DNA of 45,223 nucleotides from Gemmatimonadales bacterium (GCA_013694695.1 JACDBX010000093.1:1-45223), one strand, 5' to 3'; positions 8,114 to 15,991 are shown, numbered from the stretch's first letter. Notes: generated by a model not told the origin, from the letters alone. A program made the numbers and translations.

Positions 8114-8605
8114 ATGTCCTATCACATCCGGCCGATCACTCCCGCCGACAATCCCGCCGCCGCACGGGTGATCCGCACCGTGATGCCGGAATTCGGCGCC
8201 AGCGGCCCGGGGTTCTCGATCAACGACCCAGAAGTCGATGCGATGTATGAGGCGTACCATTCACCGCAGTCGGAGTTCTTCGTCGTCACGCAAAACGATG
8301 CGGTGGTGGGTTGCGGTGGCGTGGCACCACTCGCCGCCGGCGACCCGGGCACCTGCGAACTCCGGAAGATGTATTTCCTCCCCGAGGTGCGCGGGCAGGG
8401 CGCCGGCCGCGAACTGCTGGCGCTCTGCCTGCAACGCGCCCGCGCGCTCGGCTTCTCCTACTGCTACCTCGAGACACTCGGTTCTATGCACGCTGCACAC
8501 CGGCTTTATGAGCGCGCCGGGTTCGAGCGTCTCCCTGGCCCCATCGGCTCGACCGGCCACTTCAAGTGCGATGCCTTCTATGGGATGAATCTCACGGCGT
8601 CCTGA
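8114..8605 (+). CDS. GNAT family N-acetyltransferase
   Basis: This 163-residue soluble enzyme is predicted to transfer an acetyl group from acetyl-CoA to an amine; the acceptor is unknown. The N-terminus YHIRPITPADNPAAARVIR is the usual GNAT opening. ELRKMYFLPEVRGQGAGRELL contains motif A with the pyrophosphate-binding RGQGAG loop. FSYCYLETLGSMHAAHRLYERAGFERL is motif B with the conserved L/AxxLYexxGF signature. The length is normal for the family. The start is set by the conserved N-terminus and by the TAGATT box 6 nt upstream. The gene stands alone: orphan lipoproteins precede it and the hydroxyproline regulator follows 83 bp later. Confidence 0.88.
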   Translation: MSYHIRPITPADNPAAARVIRTVMPEFGASGPGFSINDPEVDAMYEAYHSPQSEFFVVTQNDAVVGCGGVAPLAAGDPGTCELRKMYFLPEVRGQGAGRELLALCLQRARALGFSYCYLETLGSMHAAHRLYERAGFERLPGPIGSTGHFKCDAFYGMNLTAS

Positions 8606-8670
8606 TCACCCGCTAACGAACCACCGGACGCTCGCCGGTCATCGCGGCCCCCTTGCGATGACGGGTGATC
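8604..8670. repeat. 9-bp inverted repeat between the GNAT gene and the GntR operator
   Basis: GATCACCCG (8604-8612) and CGGGTGATC (8662-8670) are perfect inverted copies separated by 49 nt. The left copy overlaps the GNAT stop codon and the right copy ends 5 nt before the ATTGTATACAAT operator. It could be a long-loop terminator or a distal regulator site; nothing decides between these. Confidence 0.35.
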
Positions 8671-8675
8671 GGGAT

Positions 8676-8687
8676 ATTGTATACAAT
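8676..8687 (+). promoter_or_regulatory. Palindromic operator ATTGTATACAAT of the GntR regulator
   Basis: A perfect 12-bp palindrome lies immediately before the GTG start (8689) of the GntR/FadR-type gene. Its TTGTATACAA core is like the short AT-centred palindromes bound by FCD-domain GntR proteins. It overlaps the only plausible -10 sequences (TATTGT 8675-8680, TATACA 8680-8685), so binding would block transcription of the whole downstream operon, including the regulator itself. Confidence 0.65.
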
Positions 8688-8688
8688 C

Positions 8689-9351
8689 GTGATCCCAAGG
8701 ACTACTCTCGCCGACGCGACCAGCGACGCCCTGCGGGAGCGCATCCTGAGCGGGCTCCTGCCCGGCGGCGCGCCCCTCCGCCAGGAGGCTCTCGCCACGG
8801 AACTTGGTGTGAGCCGGATTCCCCTGCGCGAAGCGCTCCGCCAGCTCGAGGCCGAAGGGCTGGTCACCCTCCTCCCGCACCGCGGGGCCGTGGTCACGCC
8901 GATCCCGCTGCCGCACGCCCTCGAATTATTCGAACTTCGCGCCATGGTCGAGGGAGACCTGGTTCACCGTGCAGTACCGCGAATGACGCCTGCGGACGAT
9001 CTCACCGTGACCGACCAGGTTCGGCAGTTCGAGGCGGCGGTGCAAGCCGGTGACGCGGCAGCGTGGGGCAGCGCCAACTGGCAGTTGCACCGCGCGCTGT
9101 ATGCGCCGGCCGATCGGCCCGTGACCCTCGACGTCGTCGCACGGTTGCACGCCCAGTCTGACCGCTATCTCCGGGCGCAGCTCACCCTGACCAACGGTAC
9201 CGCAGCCGCCATTCGCGAGCACCGCGCAATTACCGCCGCCGCACGGCGCCGTAGCGCCGACCTGACGGCCCGACTCGTTCGCGACCACATTCTTCGCGCT
9301 GGCCGCACCCTCGCGGCAGCGCTCCGACAGCAATCCGAGGTCGAAGCATGA
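8689..9351 (+). CDS. GntR/FadR-type regulator of the hydroxyproline operon
   Basis: The 220-residue DNA-binding repressor or activator has two parts. Residues about 5-75 are a winged helix (ATSDALRERILSGLLPGGAPLRQEALATELGVSRIPLREALRQLEAEGLV), typical of the GntR family. Residues about 85-205 are an all-helical FCD effector domain with REHRAI and RDHI histidines that often bind metal and ligand. GTG 8689 is chosen because the alternative GTG at 8665 would place the palindromic operator inside the coding region. It is the first gene of the operon and its stop overlaps the aldehyde dehydrogenase start (ATGA), so it should autoregulate together with the enzymes. The likely effector is 4-hydroxyproline or a pathway intermediate, by inference. 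Confidence 0.88.
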   Translation: MIPRTTLADATSDALRERILSGLLPGGAPLRQEALATELGVSRIPLREALRQLEAEGLVTLLPHRGAVVTPIPLPHALELFELRAMVEGDLVHRAVPRMTPADDLTVTDQVRQFEAAVQAGDAAAWGSANWQLHRALYAPADRPVTLDVVARLHAQSDRYLRAQLTLTNGTAAAIREHRAITAAARRRSADLTARLVRDHILRAGRTLAAALRQQSEVEA

Positions 9352-10787
9352 GCAGCACCATTTTGCCGCAGTTCATTGGTGGAGCGTTCGTCGCATCCGG
9401 GTCGTCGTCTCAACTCACCCGGCACAACCCGTCCGACCTGTCCGACCTTGTCGCAACGGTGCCGATCGGCTCAGCTGCCGACGTCGATCACGCGGTGTCG
9501 GCTGCTGCATCGGCGGCCGCCGCATGGCGCCGACTCCCCGGCCCGGCCCGTGCCGATGCGCTGTACCGCTGGGGCGAGGTCATCGCCGCTCGCGCCGACG
9601 AACTGGCGCTCGCGATTGCTCGTGAGGTCGGCAAGCCGATCGGCGAGGCCCGCGGCGAGGTAGGCCGAGCGACGGTGATCTGCCGCTACTACGCAGGTGA
9701 GGCGGTGCGCGACGTCGGCGAGGTGATCCCCGCCCAAGCACCCGATGCGCTCCAGTTCACGCTGCACGATCCGCTGGGCGTGGTGGCGCTCATCACGCCG
9801 TGGAACTTTCCGCTGGCGATCCCACTCTGGAAGGCGGCGCCGGCCCTCGCCTTCGGCAACACCGTGGTGCTCAAGGGTTCGGAACTCTCACCCCGCATGT
9901 CGCATCTGCTCGCCGAGACCGCAGTGGCGGCCAACCTGCCAGCCGGCGTGTTCAACGTGGTGCAGGGCGACGGCACGACCGGTGCCGCATTGGTGGGTCA
10001 CCCTGATGTGCGGGCGGTGTCGTTCACCGGCTCGCAGCGTGTCGGAGGCATCGTCGCCGCAGCGGCCACTGCCCGCAACGTGCGCTACCAGACCGAGATG
10101 GGCGGGAAGAACGTGGTGATCGTCGCCCGCGACGCCGACCTCGACCGCGCCGCAGCACTCACCGCAGCCGGTGCGATGCGCTACGCCGGCCAGAAGTGTA
10201 CCGCGACCAGTCGCGTGATAGTCGAGCGCTCCGTCGAAGACGCGTTCCTCGCCAAGCTCGGCGCAGCGGTCGCAGCGCTGCCCCTCGGGCCTGTGACCGA
10301 CGCCGCCTCCGCAGTCGGACCGATGATCACGCCCGAGGCGCACCAACGCGTGACTCGCGCGCTCGAAGCTGCGGGTGTCGAGCGGCTTTGCGAAGGTGCC
10401 GCGCCGGAGGACGGAGACAAGGGCGGCAACTGGTTCCAGCCAGTCGTGGTGCGACTCCCCAGCGCAGCAGATGACCTCGCCCGTCAGGAGCTTTTCGCAC
10501 CGGTGCTCGGCCTGCTTCGCGCCGACGATCTCGATCATGCCATCGCGCTCGCCAACGACACATCATTCGGCCTATCGGCGTCGCTGTTCACCAGCGACCT
10601 CTCGGCCGCGATGCGCTACGTGCGTGCAATCGAGGTCGGACTGGTTCGCGTCAATGGCGACACCACCGGCGTCGATCCGCACGCGCCGTTCGGCGGGATG
10701 AAAGGATCGAGCTCCGGGACCCGGGAGCAGGGACGCGCCGCCCGCGATTTCTACACCGAAACCCGCACCATCCAGATCCATTCCTGA
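9348..10787 (+). CDS. Aldehyde dehydrogenase, predicted 2-oxoglutarate semialdehyde dehydrogenase
   Basis: The 479-residue NAD(P)-dependent aldehyde dehydrogenase has PWNFPLAIPLWKAAPALAFGNTVVLKGSE (cofactor site), FTGSQRVG, the general base Glu250 in TEMGGKN, and the catalytic Cys284 in GQKCTAT. PFGGMKGSSSGTREQG near the C-terminus is usual for the superfamily. Within this operon the expected reaction is oxidation of 2,5-dioxopentanoate (2-oxoglutarate semialdehyde) to 2-oxoglutarate, the last step of hydroxyproline breakdown. Substrate choice is inferred from the neighbours, because related enzymes act on succinate semialdehyde and other aldehydes. The start overlaps the regulator stop; the next gene begins 9 nt after the stop, behind a GAGGA ribosome binding site. 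Confidence 0.93.
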   Translation: MSSTILPQFIGGAFVASGSSSQLTRHNPSDLSDLVATVPIGSAADVDHAVSAAASAAAAWRRLPGPARADALYRWGEVIAARADELALAIAREVGKPIGEARGEVGRATVICRYYAGEAVRDVGEVIPAQAPDALQFTLHDPLGVVALITPWNFPLAIPLWKAAPALAFGNTVVLKGSELSPRMSHLLAETAVAANLPAGVFNVVQGDGTTGAALVGHPDVRAVSFTGSQRVGGIVAAAATARNVRYQTEMGGKNVVIVARDADLDRAAALTAAGAMRYAGQKCTATSRVIVERSVEDAFLAKLGAAVAALPLGPVTDAASAVGPMITPEAHQRVTRALEAAGVERLCEGAAPEDGDKGGNWFQPVVVRLPSAADDLARQELFAPVLGLLRADDLDHAIALANDTSFGLSASLFTSDLSAAMRYVRAIEVGLVRVNGDTTGVDPHAPFGGMKGSSSGTREQGRAARDFYTETRTIQIHS

Positions 10788-10795
10788 GGAACCAC

Positions 10796-11710
10796 ATGGC
10801 GACGATGACCGCAGCACAGTGGACGGGCGTCATGCCCGCAATCACCACCCCCTTCACGGTCGATGGTTCGGTCGACCACGAGTTTCTCTCTGGACATGCC
10901 CGCCGCCTGATCGCCTCGGGCTGCACCGGGCTCATTCCGCTCGGCTCACTGGGTGAGGGCGCCACCCTCACCTTCGACGAAAAGGTTGCCGTGCTGGCCA
11001 CCTGCGTGGCATCGGTGGGCGACCGCGTCCCAGTGATCGCCGGAGTGGCGTCGCTCTCGACCGACGAGGCGACCGCCCTCGCCCGCAAGGCTGCCGACGT
11101 CGGATGCCGTGGCCTCATGGTGCTCCCGCCGTACGTATATCAGGGCGACTGGCGGGAATCGCGTGCCCACGTGACCGCGGTGATGTCAGCCACGCCACTC
11201 TCCTGCCTCCTCTACAACAACCCGATTGCCTACGGCACAGATTTCCTGCCCGAACACGTGCGCCTCCTGGCTCAACAGTGCACCAACCTCCACGCAGTCA
11301 AGGAATCGAGTGGCGACATCCGCCGGATCACCGCCATCCGCTCCCTGCTCGGCGATCGAATCTCGATCCTGGTCGGGCTAGATGATGCGATTGTCGAGGG
11401 CGTGGCCGCAGGGGCCGTCGGCTGGGTTGCCGGCCTGGTCAATGCGCTGCCCGATGAGTCGGTGATGCTGTTCGAGCACGCGCGCGCTGGCCGCATGCGC
11501 GAGGCGCGCGAGCTGTACGAATGGTTCCTGCCGCTGCTCCGCCTCGACACCGTGCCCAAGTTCGTGCAGCTCATCAAGCTCGCGCAGGAGGAGGCAGGGC
11601 TCGGCAGCGAGCGGGTTCGTGCGCCCCGGCTTCAGCTCGACGGCGCCGAACGCGAGATGGCGCTGGCGACGATCGGCGAGTGCCTCGGCAGCCGGCCCGC
11701 TGGGGCATGA
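10796..11710 (+). CDS. DapA-family lyase, predicted pyrroline-4-hydroxy-2-carboxylate deaminase
   Basis: This 304-residue class I aldolase-like enzyme has the TIM-barrel fold of dihydrodipicolinate synthase and N-acetylneuraminate lyase. The Schiff-base lysine is Lys169 in HAVKESSGD, the catalytic Tyr140 is in LLYNNP, and LGSLGEGATL corresponds to the GTTGE substrate loop. In place of the GTTGE threonines it has SLGE, as in family members with non-DHDPS roles. In hydroxyproline operons this family member converts delta-1-pyrroline-4-hydroxy-2-carboxylate to 2-oxoglutarate semialdehyde with loss of ammonia. The operon, containing an epimerase and a D-hydroxyproline dehydrogenase, makes that role the best reading. 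The start codon follows GAGGAACCAC and the stop overlaps the epimerase ATG. Confidence 0.9.
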   Translation: MATMTAAQWTGVMPAITTPFTVDGSVDHEFLSGHARRLIASGCTGLIPLGSLGEGATLTFDEKVAVLATCVASVGDRVPVIAGVASLSTDEATALARKAADVGCRGLMVLPPYVYQGDWRESRAHVTAVMSATPLSCLLYNNPIAYGTDFLPEHVRLLAQQCTNLHAVKESSGDIRRITAIRSLLGDRISILVGLDDAIVEGVAAGAVGWVAGLVNALPDESVMLFEHARAGRMREARELYEWFLPLLRLDTVPKFVQLIKLAQEEAGLGSERVRAPRLQLDGAEREMALATIGECLGSRPAGA

Positions 11711-12651
11711 GCACGGTCGACCGGATCGAGGTCGTTGATTCGCACACCGGGGGCGAGCCGACCCGCGTGGTCATCCATGGCTGGCCCGAACCCCCCGGCG
11801 CTACCATGGCAGAGCGTCGGGCGTCGATGCAACGCGAGCATGACCACCTGCGCCGTGCCGTGGTGCTCGAGCCGCGCGGTCACGATGCCGTCGTGGGTGC
11901 ACTGCTGACCCCTCCGGAACGGTCCGACTCGGCGGCCGGCGTCGTGTTCTTCAATGACGCTTCGTATCTCGGCATGTGCGGCCACGGACTGATCGGCGTG
12001 GTGCGTACTCTCGAACACCTCGGCAGGATCACTTCAGGCGAGGTGCGCATCGACACGCCAGTGGGGCAGGTGAGTGCCACGCTCGACCCCGCTGGCGCAG
12101 TGACGATCCGGAACGTGCCGTCGCGCATGCTCCATCAGGACGTGTCCGTGCAGGTGCCCGGCATCGGCGAGGTTCATGGCGACGTCGCGTGGGGTGGCAA
12201 CTGGTTCTTCCTGACAGAGATCCCAGGGTTGGCGCTTGCGCTGGAACACCGCGCCGAGCTGCTGCGGATCACGACGCAGCTGCGCGACGCGTTGGCGGCG
12301 GCAGGCATCGTGGGCGACGACGGTGCGGTGATCGACCACGTCGAGTTGTTCGGCCCGCCGACCGTTGCCGGTGCCGATTCCCGCAACTTCGTCCTCTGCC
12401 CCGGTGCGGCCTACGATCGATCGCCGTGCGGCACCGGGACATCGGCCAAGATGGCAACACTGCATGCGCGTGGTACGCTCGCACCAGGAGCGCGGTGGGT
12501 GCAGGAGGGAATTCTCGGCACGATCTTCACCGGCTGGCTCACCGAATCGTCCGAGGGACTGGTGCCGTCGATCGTCGGACACGCCTACATCACCGCCAGA
12601 TCGACATTGCTCTTCGACCCGGCCGATCCCTTCAGGAGCGGCATCGCGTGA
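11707..12651 (+). CDS. 4-hydroxyproline epimerase (proline racemase family)
   Basis: The 314-residue cofactor-independent enzyme inverts the alpha carbon of trans-4-hydroxy-L-proline to give cis-4-hydroxy-D-proline. Both catalytic cysteines are present: Cys91 in MCGHG and Cys241 in RSPCGTGTSAK. Having Cys at both sites indicates a racemase/epimerase and argues against the trans-3-hydroxyproline dehydratase branch, which carries Thr at the second site. DSHTGGEPTRVV at the N-terminus is also a family signature. ATG 11707 overlaps the preceding stop (ATGA); an open extension upstream lies within the lyase gene and is rejected. It is the first enzymatic step of the pathway encoded here. Confidence 0.94.
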   Translation: MSTVDRIEVVDSHTGGEPTRVVIHGWPEPPGATMAERRASMQREHDHLRRAVVLEPRGHDAVVGALLTPPERSDSAAGVVFFNDASYLGMCGHGLIGVVRTLEHLGRITSGEVRIDTPVGQVSATLDPAGAVTIRNVPSRMLHQDVSVQVPGIGEVHGDVAWGGNWFFLTEIPGLALALEHRAELLRITTQLRDALAAAGIVGDDGAVIDHVELFGPPTVAGADSRNFVLCPGAAYDRSPCGTGTSAKMATLHARGTLAPGARWVQEGILGTIFTGWLTESSEGLVPSIVGHAYITARSTLLFDPADPFRSGIA

Positions 12652-13775
12652 TCGGAAGCCCCGACGTGATCGTCATCGGCTCAGGTGTGGTCGGGGCGAT
12701 GTGCGCGATGCAGCTCGCCGAGTCGGGACTGGCTGTCACAGTGGTGGAGGAAGGTTTCGGCGGGGGAGGCAGCACTGGTGCGGCGATGGGACACATCGTG
12801 GTGATGGACGACAGCGCCGCGCAGCGTGACCTCGCGGCGCACTCGCGCGCGCGGTGGGGCGAGATCCTCCCCACACTCCCCGTCGATCCATCGTACGATC
12901 AGTGCGGCACAATGTGGCTCGCGGCAGATGACGAGGAGCTCGCGATCGCGGGCGCGCGCGCGGCAGCATACACGGCAGCCGGGGTCGGCGCCGAAGTGAT
13001 CGACGCGCACTCGCTCGCCGCCCTCGAGCCCGCACTCCGGCCCGGGCTCGCCGGCGCGTTGCTGGTCCCGGGCGATGGCGTGTGTTATCCGCCCGCAGCG
13101 GCGCGCGGACTGCTGATGCGTGCGCAGGCTGCCGGCGCGACCCTCCTGCAGGGAACGGCAGCGTCGATCACCACTGGTCGGGTCGTGATGGCCGACGGCT
13201 CGAAGTTGCACGCGGGCGCGATCGTGATCGCTGCGGGTATTGGCTCCAACCGGTTGATTCCCGCACTGCCGATCGTGCCACGCAAGGGCCATCTCATCAT
13301 CACCAATCGACGCCCCGGGATGGTGCGACACCAGCTGGTCGAACTGGGCTATCTCGCCAGTGCACACGGAATGGGTGCGGCGTCGGTGGCTTTCAACGTT
13401 CAGCCCAGGCCGGGCGGGCAGCTGCTCGTCGGTTCCTCACGCGAACTCGTCGGATTTGATGCATCGATCAACCGCGAGCTGTGCGGACGCATGCTCACGC
13501 GCGCCATCTCGATGCTTCCCGATCTCGCTGCTGCAGCAGTGTGGCGCACCTGGACCGGCTTCCGGCCCGCGACACCGGATTCGCTGCCGCTCATCGGCAA
13601 GTGGTTGCCAGTTGACGGCGTATGGATTGCCGCGGGGCACGAAGGGCTCGGCATTACCATGGCCCCAGGCACCGCCGACATGATCGTGGCGTCGATCATG
13701 GGCACGCCCGCGCCGCTCGACATCGCTCCGTTCGACCCATGCCGTGCGATGCCGGCCCACGAGGCGTTCGCATGA
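12648..13775 (+). CDS. FAD-dependent D-hydroxyproline dehydrogenase, DadA/HcnC-like subunit
   Basis: This 375-residue FAD amine oxidoreductase (DAO family) has the dinucleotide-binding GSGVVGAMCAMQLAESGLAVTVVEE segment with Gly11, Gly13 and Gly16, and Glu34 at the end of strand 2. The C-terminal TWTGFRPATPDSLPLIG and VWIAAGHEGLGITMAPGTADMI are the usual FAD and substrate motifs of glycine oxidase and D-amino acid dehydrogenase relatives. With the next two genes it forms the alpha/beta/gamma arrangement known for heteromeric D-hydroxyproline dehydrogenases and for hydrogen-cyanide-synthase-like oxidoreductases. It oxidises cis-4-hydroxy-D-proline to the pyrroline carboxylate. GTG 12648 overlaps the epimerase stop (GTGA), and the next ATG overlaps its own stop. 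Confidence 0.92.
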   Translation: MIGSPDVIVIGSGVVGAMCAMQLAESGLAVTVVEEGFGGGGSTGAAMGHIVVMDDSAAQRDLAAHSRARWGEILPTLPVDPSYDQCGTMWLAADDEELAIAGARAAAYTAAGVGAEVIDAHSLAALEPALRPGLAGALLVPGDGVCYPPAAARGLLMRAQAAGATLLQGTAASITTGRVVMADGSKLHAGAIVIAAGIGSNRLIPALPIVPRKGHLIITNRRPGMVRHQLVELGYLASAHGMGAASVAFNVQPRPGGQLLVGSSRELVGFDASINRELCGRMLTRAISMLPDLAAAAVWRTWTGFRPATPDSLPLIGKWLPVDGVWIAAGHEGLGITMAPGTADMIVASIMGTPAPLDIAPFDPCRAMPAHEAFA

Positions 13776-14020
13776 CCGGTGTGGTGTCGATCGTCATCGA
13801 TGGCACCACGCGGGAAGTGGCCGCTGGAGTCACCGTGGCAGCGGCCCTGCTCGACCACGGCGTGATGGCCTTCCGGCGCGACCTGCACGATGCACCGCGC
13901 GCACCGCTCTGCGGCATGGGGAGTTGCATGGAGTGTCGGGTCACGATCGATGGCAGGGCTGAGCGACGGGCCTGCCTCGTGGTGGTGGTCGATGGCATGC
14001 GCATCGAGACCGCAGGATGA
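13772..14020 (+). CDS. [2Fe-2S] ferredoxin-like small subunit of the D-hydroxyproline dehydrogenase
   Basis: The 82-residue protein has a plant-ferredoxin-type cluster motif: Cys47, Cys52, Cys55 and Cys68 (C-x4-C-x2-C-x12-C) in PLCGMGSCMECRV...RRACLV. It matches the HcnA-like (2Fe-2S)-binding subunits that accompany the two FAD subunits in amine dehydrogenases, passing electrons toward the respiratory chain. Both start and stop overlap the neighbouring genes by 4 bp, which fits tight stoichiometry. The protein is too small to act alone. The role in D-hydroxyproline oxidation is inferred from the operon. Confidence 0.92.
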   Translation: MTGVVSIVIDGTTREVAAGVTVAAALLDHGVMAFRRDLHDAPRAPLCGMGSCMECRVTIDGRAERRACLVVVVDGMRIETAG

Positions 14021-15360
14021 GCGTGCGTTGCCGTGAGGTCGACGTCGCGGTTGTCGGAGCGGGACCTGCCGGTCTCGCTGCCGCTGCGGCGGCCGCCGAG
14101 GCTGGCCGGCGAGTGCTCGTGATCGACCAGTCGCCCAGGGCCGGTGGACAGATCTGGCGGCACCGCGACGAGGGCTCCCTGGGCCGGGTGCCGCGGGCGT
14201 TGCTGGCGCGAGTGGCTTCGGCCGGCGTCACCGTCCTGACCGGCACCACGGTGGTGGACGCAGTGTCACCGCGACAGCTGCTTGTCGAAGGGGTGGATGG
14301 CGTGGAGGTGATCGACACCACCGCACTCGTGCTCGCCACCGGTGCGCGCGAGCGGTTCCTGCCGTTCCCCGGATGGACACTCCCCGGTGTCGCGGGAGTT
14401 GGTGGCCTGCAGGCACTGCTCAAGGGAGGAACGTCGTTTCGCGGCAAGCGGGTCGTGCTGGCCGGGACTGGCCCGCTCCTGGTGGCGGTGGCTGCGGCGC
14501 TCGCCGATGCGGGTGCGCGGCTGGTGCTCGTTGCGGAACAGGCGCCGTGGCGTCGGGTAACGGGCTTTGCGTTGCATGCATTCACGAATGCAGGTCGGCT
14601 GCGCGATGCGCTCCGATACCGTTGGGCGTTTGCCCGCACCCCCTACGTCACCGATGCATGGGTCACTGCAGCGGATGGTGACACCAGGTTGCGCGACGTG
14701 GAGGTTCGCACGTCGCGCGGGACACGCACCGTCGATTGCGACTGGCTCGGTTGCGCTGCGGGTCTCGTTCCCACCATCGAACTCGCTCAGCTTCTCGGAT
14801 GCACGGTCGAGCGGGATCGGGTGCGGGTCGACAGCATGCAGTCGACATCGGTGACCGGGGTGTGGGCGGCGGGCGAGTGTACCGGGGTGAAGGGCGACGC
14901 GGCGGCGCTGGCGGAAGGGGAGATCGCGGGCCGTGCAGCGGCGGGTGACACACCGGGTGCCACGTCGGCAGCACTGGTGCGCGCGCGCGATGATGGTCGC
15001 CTCCTCGGCGCGCGGATCGACGCCGCGTTCTCGCTCCGCGCCGAACTGCTCAACCTTGCCGCTCCCGACACGATCATCTGCCGCTGCGAAGACGTGCGCC
15101 GCGACGCGATCGACCCGGCGTGGACGCCGCGCCAGGCGAAACTCTGGACCCGGGTCGGAATGGGGGCGTGTCAGGGTGCGGTGTGCGGGCCTGCGTGCAG
15201 CGCGCTTTTCGGCTGGGCGGCCAACACCGTGCGCGCTCCACTCGGCGCACCATCGTGCGGGGCGTGGCAGGCGGCGCTTACTCCTCCAGCGCTTCCAGGG
15301 CCTCCGTCGCCCGTTCGGCAAGCTCCCGAAGTCGATCCGCATCAGGGCCCAGCCGACTGA
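14017..15360 (+). CDS. FAD/NAD(P)-binding large subunit of the D-hydroxyproline dehydrogenase (HcnB-like)
   Basis: The 447-residue flavoprotein begins with VDVAVVGAGPAGLAAAAAAAEAG (FAD-binding GxGxxG) and has a second nucleotide-binding segment VVLAGTGPLLVAVAAALADAG. VTGVWAAGECTGVKGDAAALAEG is the typical final FAD motif. The C-terminus carries a BFD-like [2Fe-2S] site with Cys355, Cys357, Cys385 and Cys390 (CRCEDV...CQGAVCGP). This combination is the HcnB/alpha-subunit architecture. The last part of the frame, about 27 residues rich in Pro and Ala, lies antisense to the C-terminus of the convergent MarR gene (83-bp overlap), which is unusual. It closes the hydroxyproline operon. No transporter gene is included, so uptake of hydroxyproline must be encoded elsewhere. 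Confidence 0.92.
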   Translation: MSVRCREVDVAVVGAGPAGLAAAAAAAEAGRRVLVIDQSPRAGGQIWRHRDEGSLGRVPRALLARVASAGVTVLTGTTVVDAVSPRQLLVEGVDGVEVIDTTALVLATGARERFLPFPGWTLPGVAGVGGLQALLKGGTSFRGKRVVLAGTGPLLVAVAAALADAGARLVLVAEQAPWRRVTGFALHAFTNAGRLRDALRYRWAFARTPYVTDAWVTAADGDTRLRDVEVRTSRGTRTVDCDWLGCAAGLVPTIELAQLLGCTVERDRVRVDSMQSTSVTGVWAAGECTGVKGDAAALAEGEIAGRAAAGDTPGATSAALVRARDDGRLLGARIDAAFSLRAELLNLAAPDTIICRCEDVRRDAIDPAWTPRQAKLWTRVGMGACQGAVCGPACSALFGWAANTVRAPLGAPSCGAWQAALTPPALPGPPSPVRQAPEVDPHQGPAD

Positions 15361-15757
15361 TCATCGCTTCCTCGAGCTGGACCCACGCACGGCGAACACC
15401 GGCCTCGAGAAGTCTCGATCGGGGCGTGGGATGAATGCGCGACACCCGACCGTCGTGCGGATCGGCTCGTCGCTCCACCAGTCCCCCGCGTTCGAGCCGC
15501 TGTACCATGCGAGTGATTGTCGCCGCCTCGACGCCGAGTCGGTTGGCGAGCGCTGCCTGACGCAATCCCGGTTCTTCCCACACCTCGCAGAGCAGCACAT
15601 CCTGGCCAGCGTGCACGCCGTGGGCGGCCAGCAGGTTCGCCAGATGGGCACGATGTCGGCGCGCCAGACGGTGCAGCGCCAAGCCGAGCGGTGCGGTCAC
15701 CGGTGGCGCCCGATGGGCGCGGGCGTCAGTGGCAGCCGCATCGAGGTCCGCATCCAC
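15278..15757 (-). CDS. MarR-family transcriptional regulator
   Basis: This 159-residue winged-helix regulator contains LRQAALANRLGVEAATITRMVQRLERGGLVERRADPHDGRVSRIHPT, which includes the recognition helix and the D-x-R wing of the MarR family. It ends with the dimerisation helix LRELAERATEALEALEE. The gene starts at GTG 15757, overlapping the 3' end of the FmdB-like gene by 32 bp on the same strand. Its 3' end runs 83 bp into the convergent flavoprotein gene. It may be the last gene of the Fur-CopD-FmdB run. Its target and ligand are unknown; its position beside the hydroxyproline operon does not by itself link it to that pathway. Confidence 0.85.
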   Translation of the reverse strand: MDADLDAAATDARAHRAPPVTAPLGLALHRLARRHRAHLANLLAAHGVHAGQDVLLCEVWEEPGLRQAALANRLGVEAATITRMVQRLERGGLVERRADPHDGRVSRIHPTPRSRLLEAGVRRAWVQLEEAMISRLGPDADRLRELAERATEALEALEE

Positions 15758-15950
15758 CGGTGATCGTCGGCTCGACGCCGCCTGTCGGCGTGGTGAGCGG
15801 CCCCTGTCCGCCGGTGATCACTCGTTCGACTGGTTCACCGGTTTCCGGGTCAACAGACAGAGCCGGGTCGCTGATCGATTGCCGGAGTTCGAACCGCCGC
15901 CGCGGCATGGCCGGATCGACCGGTCGGGTTTCGTAGGTGTAGGTGGGCAT
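15726..15950 (-). CDS. Small FmdB-like protein with degenerate zinc ribbon and Cys-rich tail
   Basis: The 74-residue protein starts MPTYTYETRPVDPAMPRRRF, has QSISDPALSVDPETGEPVERVI, and ends GGCGPRCGCH. The overall pattern (MPTYxYE, RFE..QSI.D.PL, .GEPV.RVI) matches the FmdB/CxxC-CxxC small zinc-ribbon family. However, both canonical cysteine pairs are replaced (TRPVD and DPETGEP). The only cysteines are Cys67, Cys71 and Cys73 in the tail, followed by His74. Metal binding, if any, would therefore be through the tail. ATG 15950 is chosen from the family's conserved start; the longer frame upstream overlaps copD. It lies 41 bp after copD and overlaps marR. Confidence 0.8.
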   Translation of the reverse strand: MPTYTYETRPVDPAMPRRRFELRQSISDPALSVDPETGEPVERVITGGQGPLTTPTGGVEPTITGGCGPRCGCH

Positions 15951-15991
15951 CGTGCTGCACTCGTTGTGTGGTGGCGTACCTCGGCAAAACG

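Noticed and set aside
12034-12582. Minus-strand frame within the epimerase gene
   Set aside because: Antisense shadow; the plus strand carries both catalytic cysteine motifs in frame.
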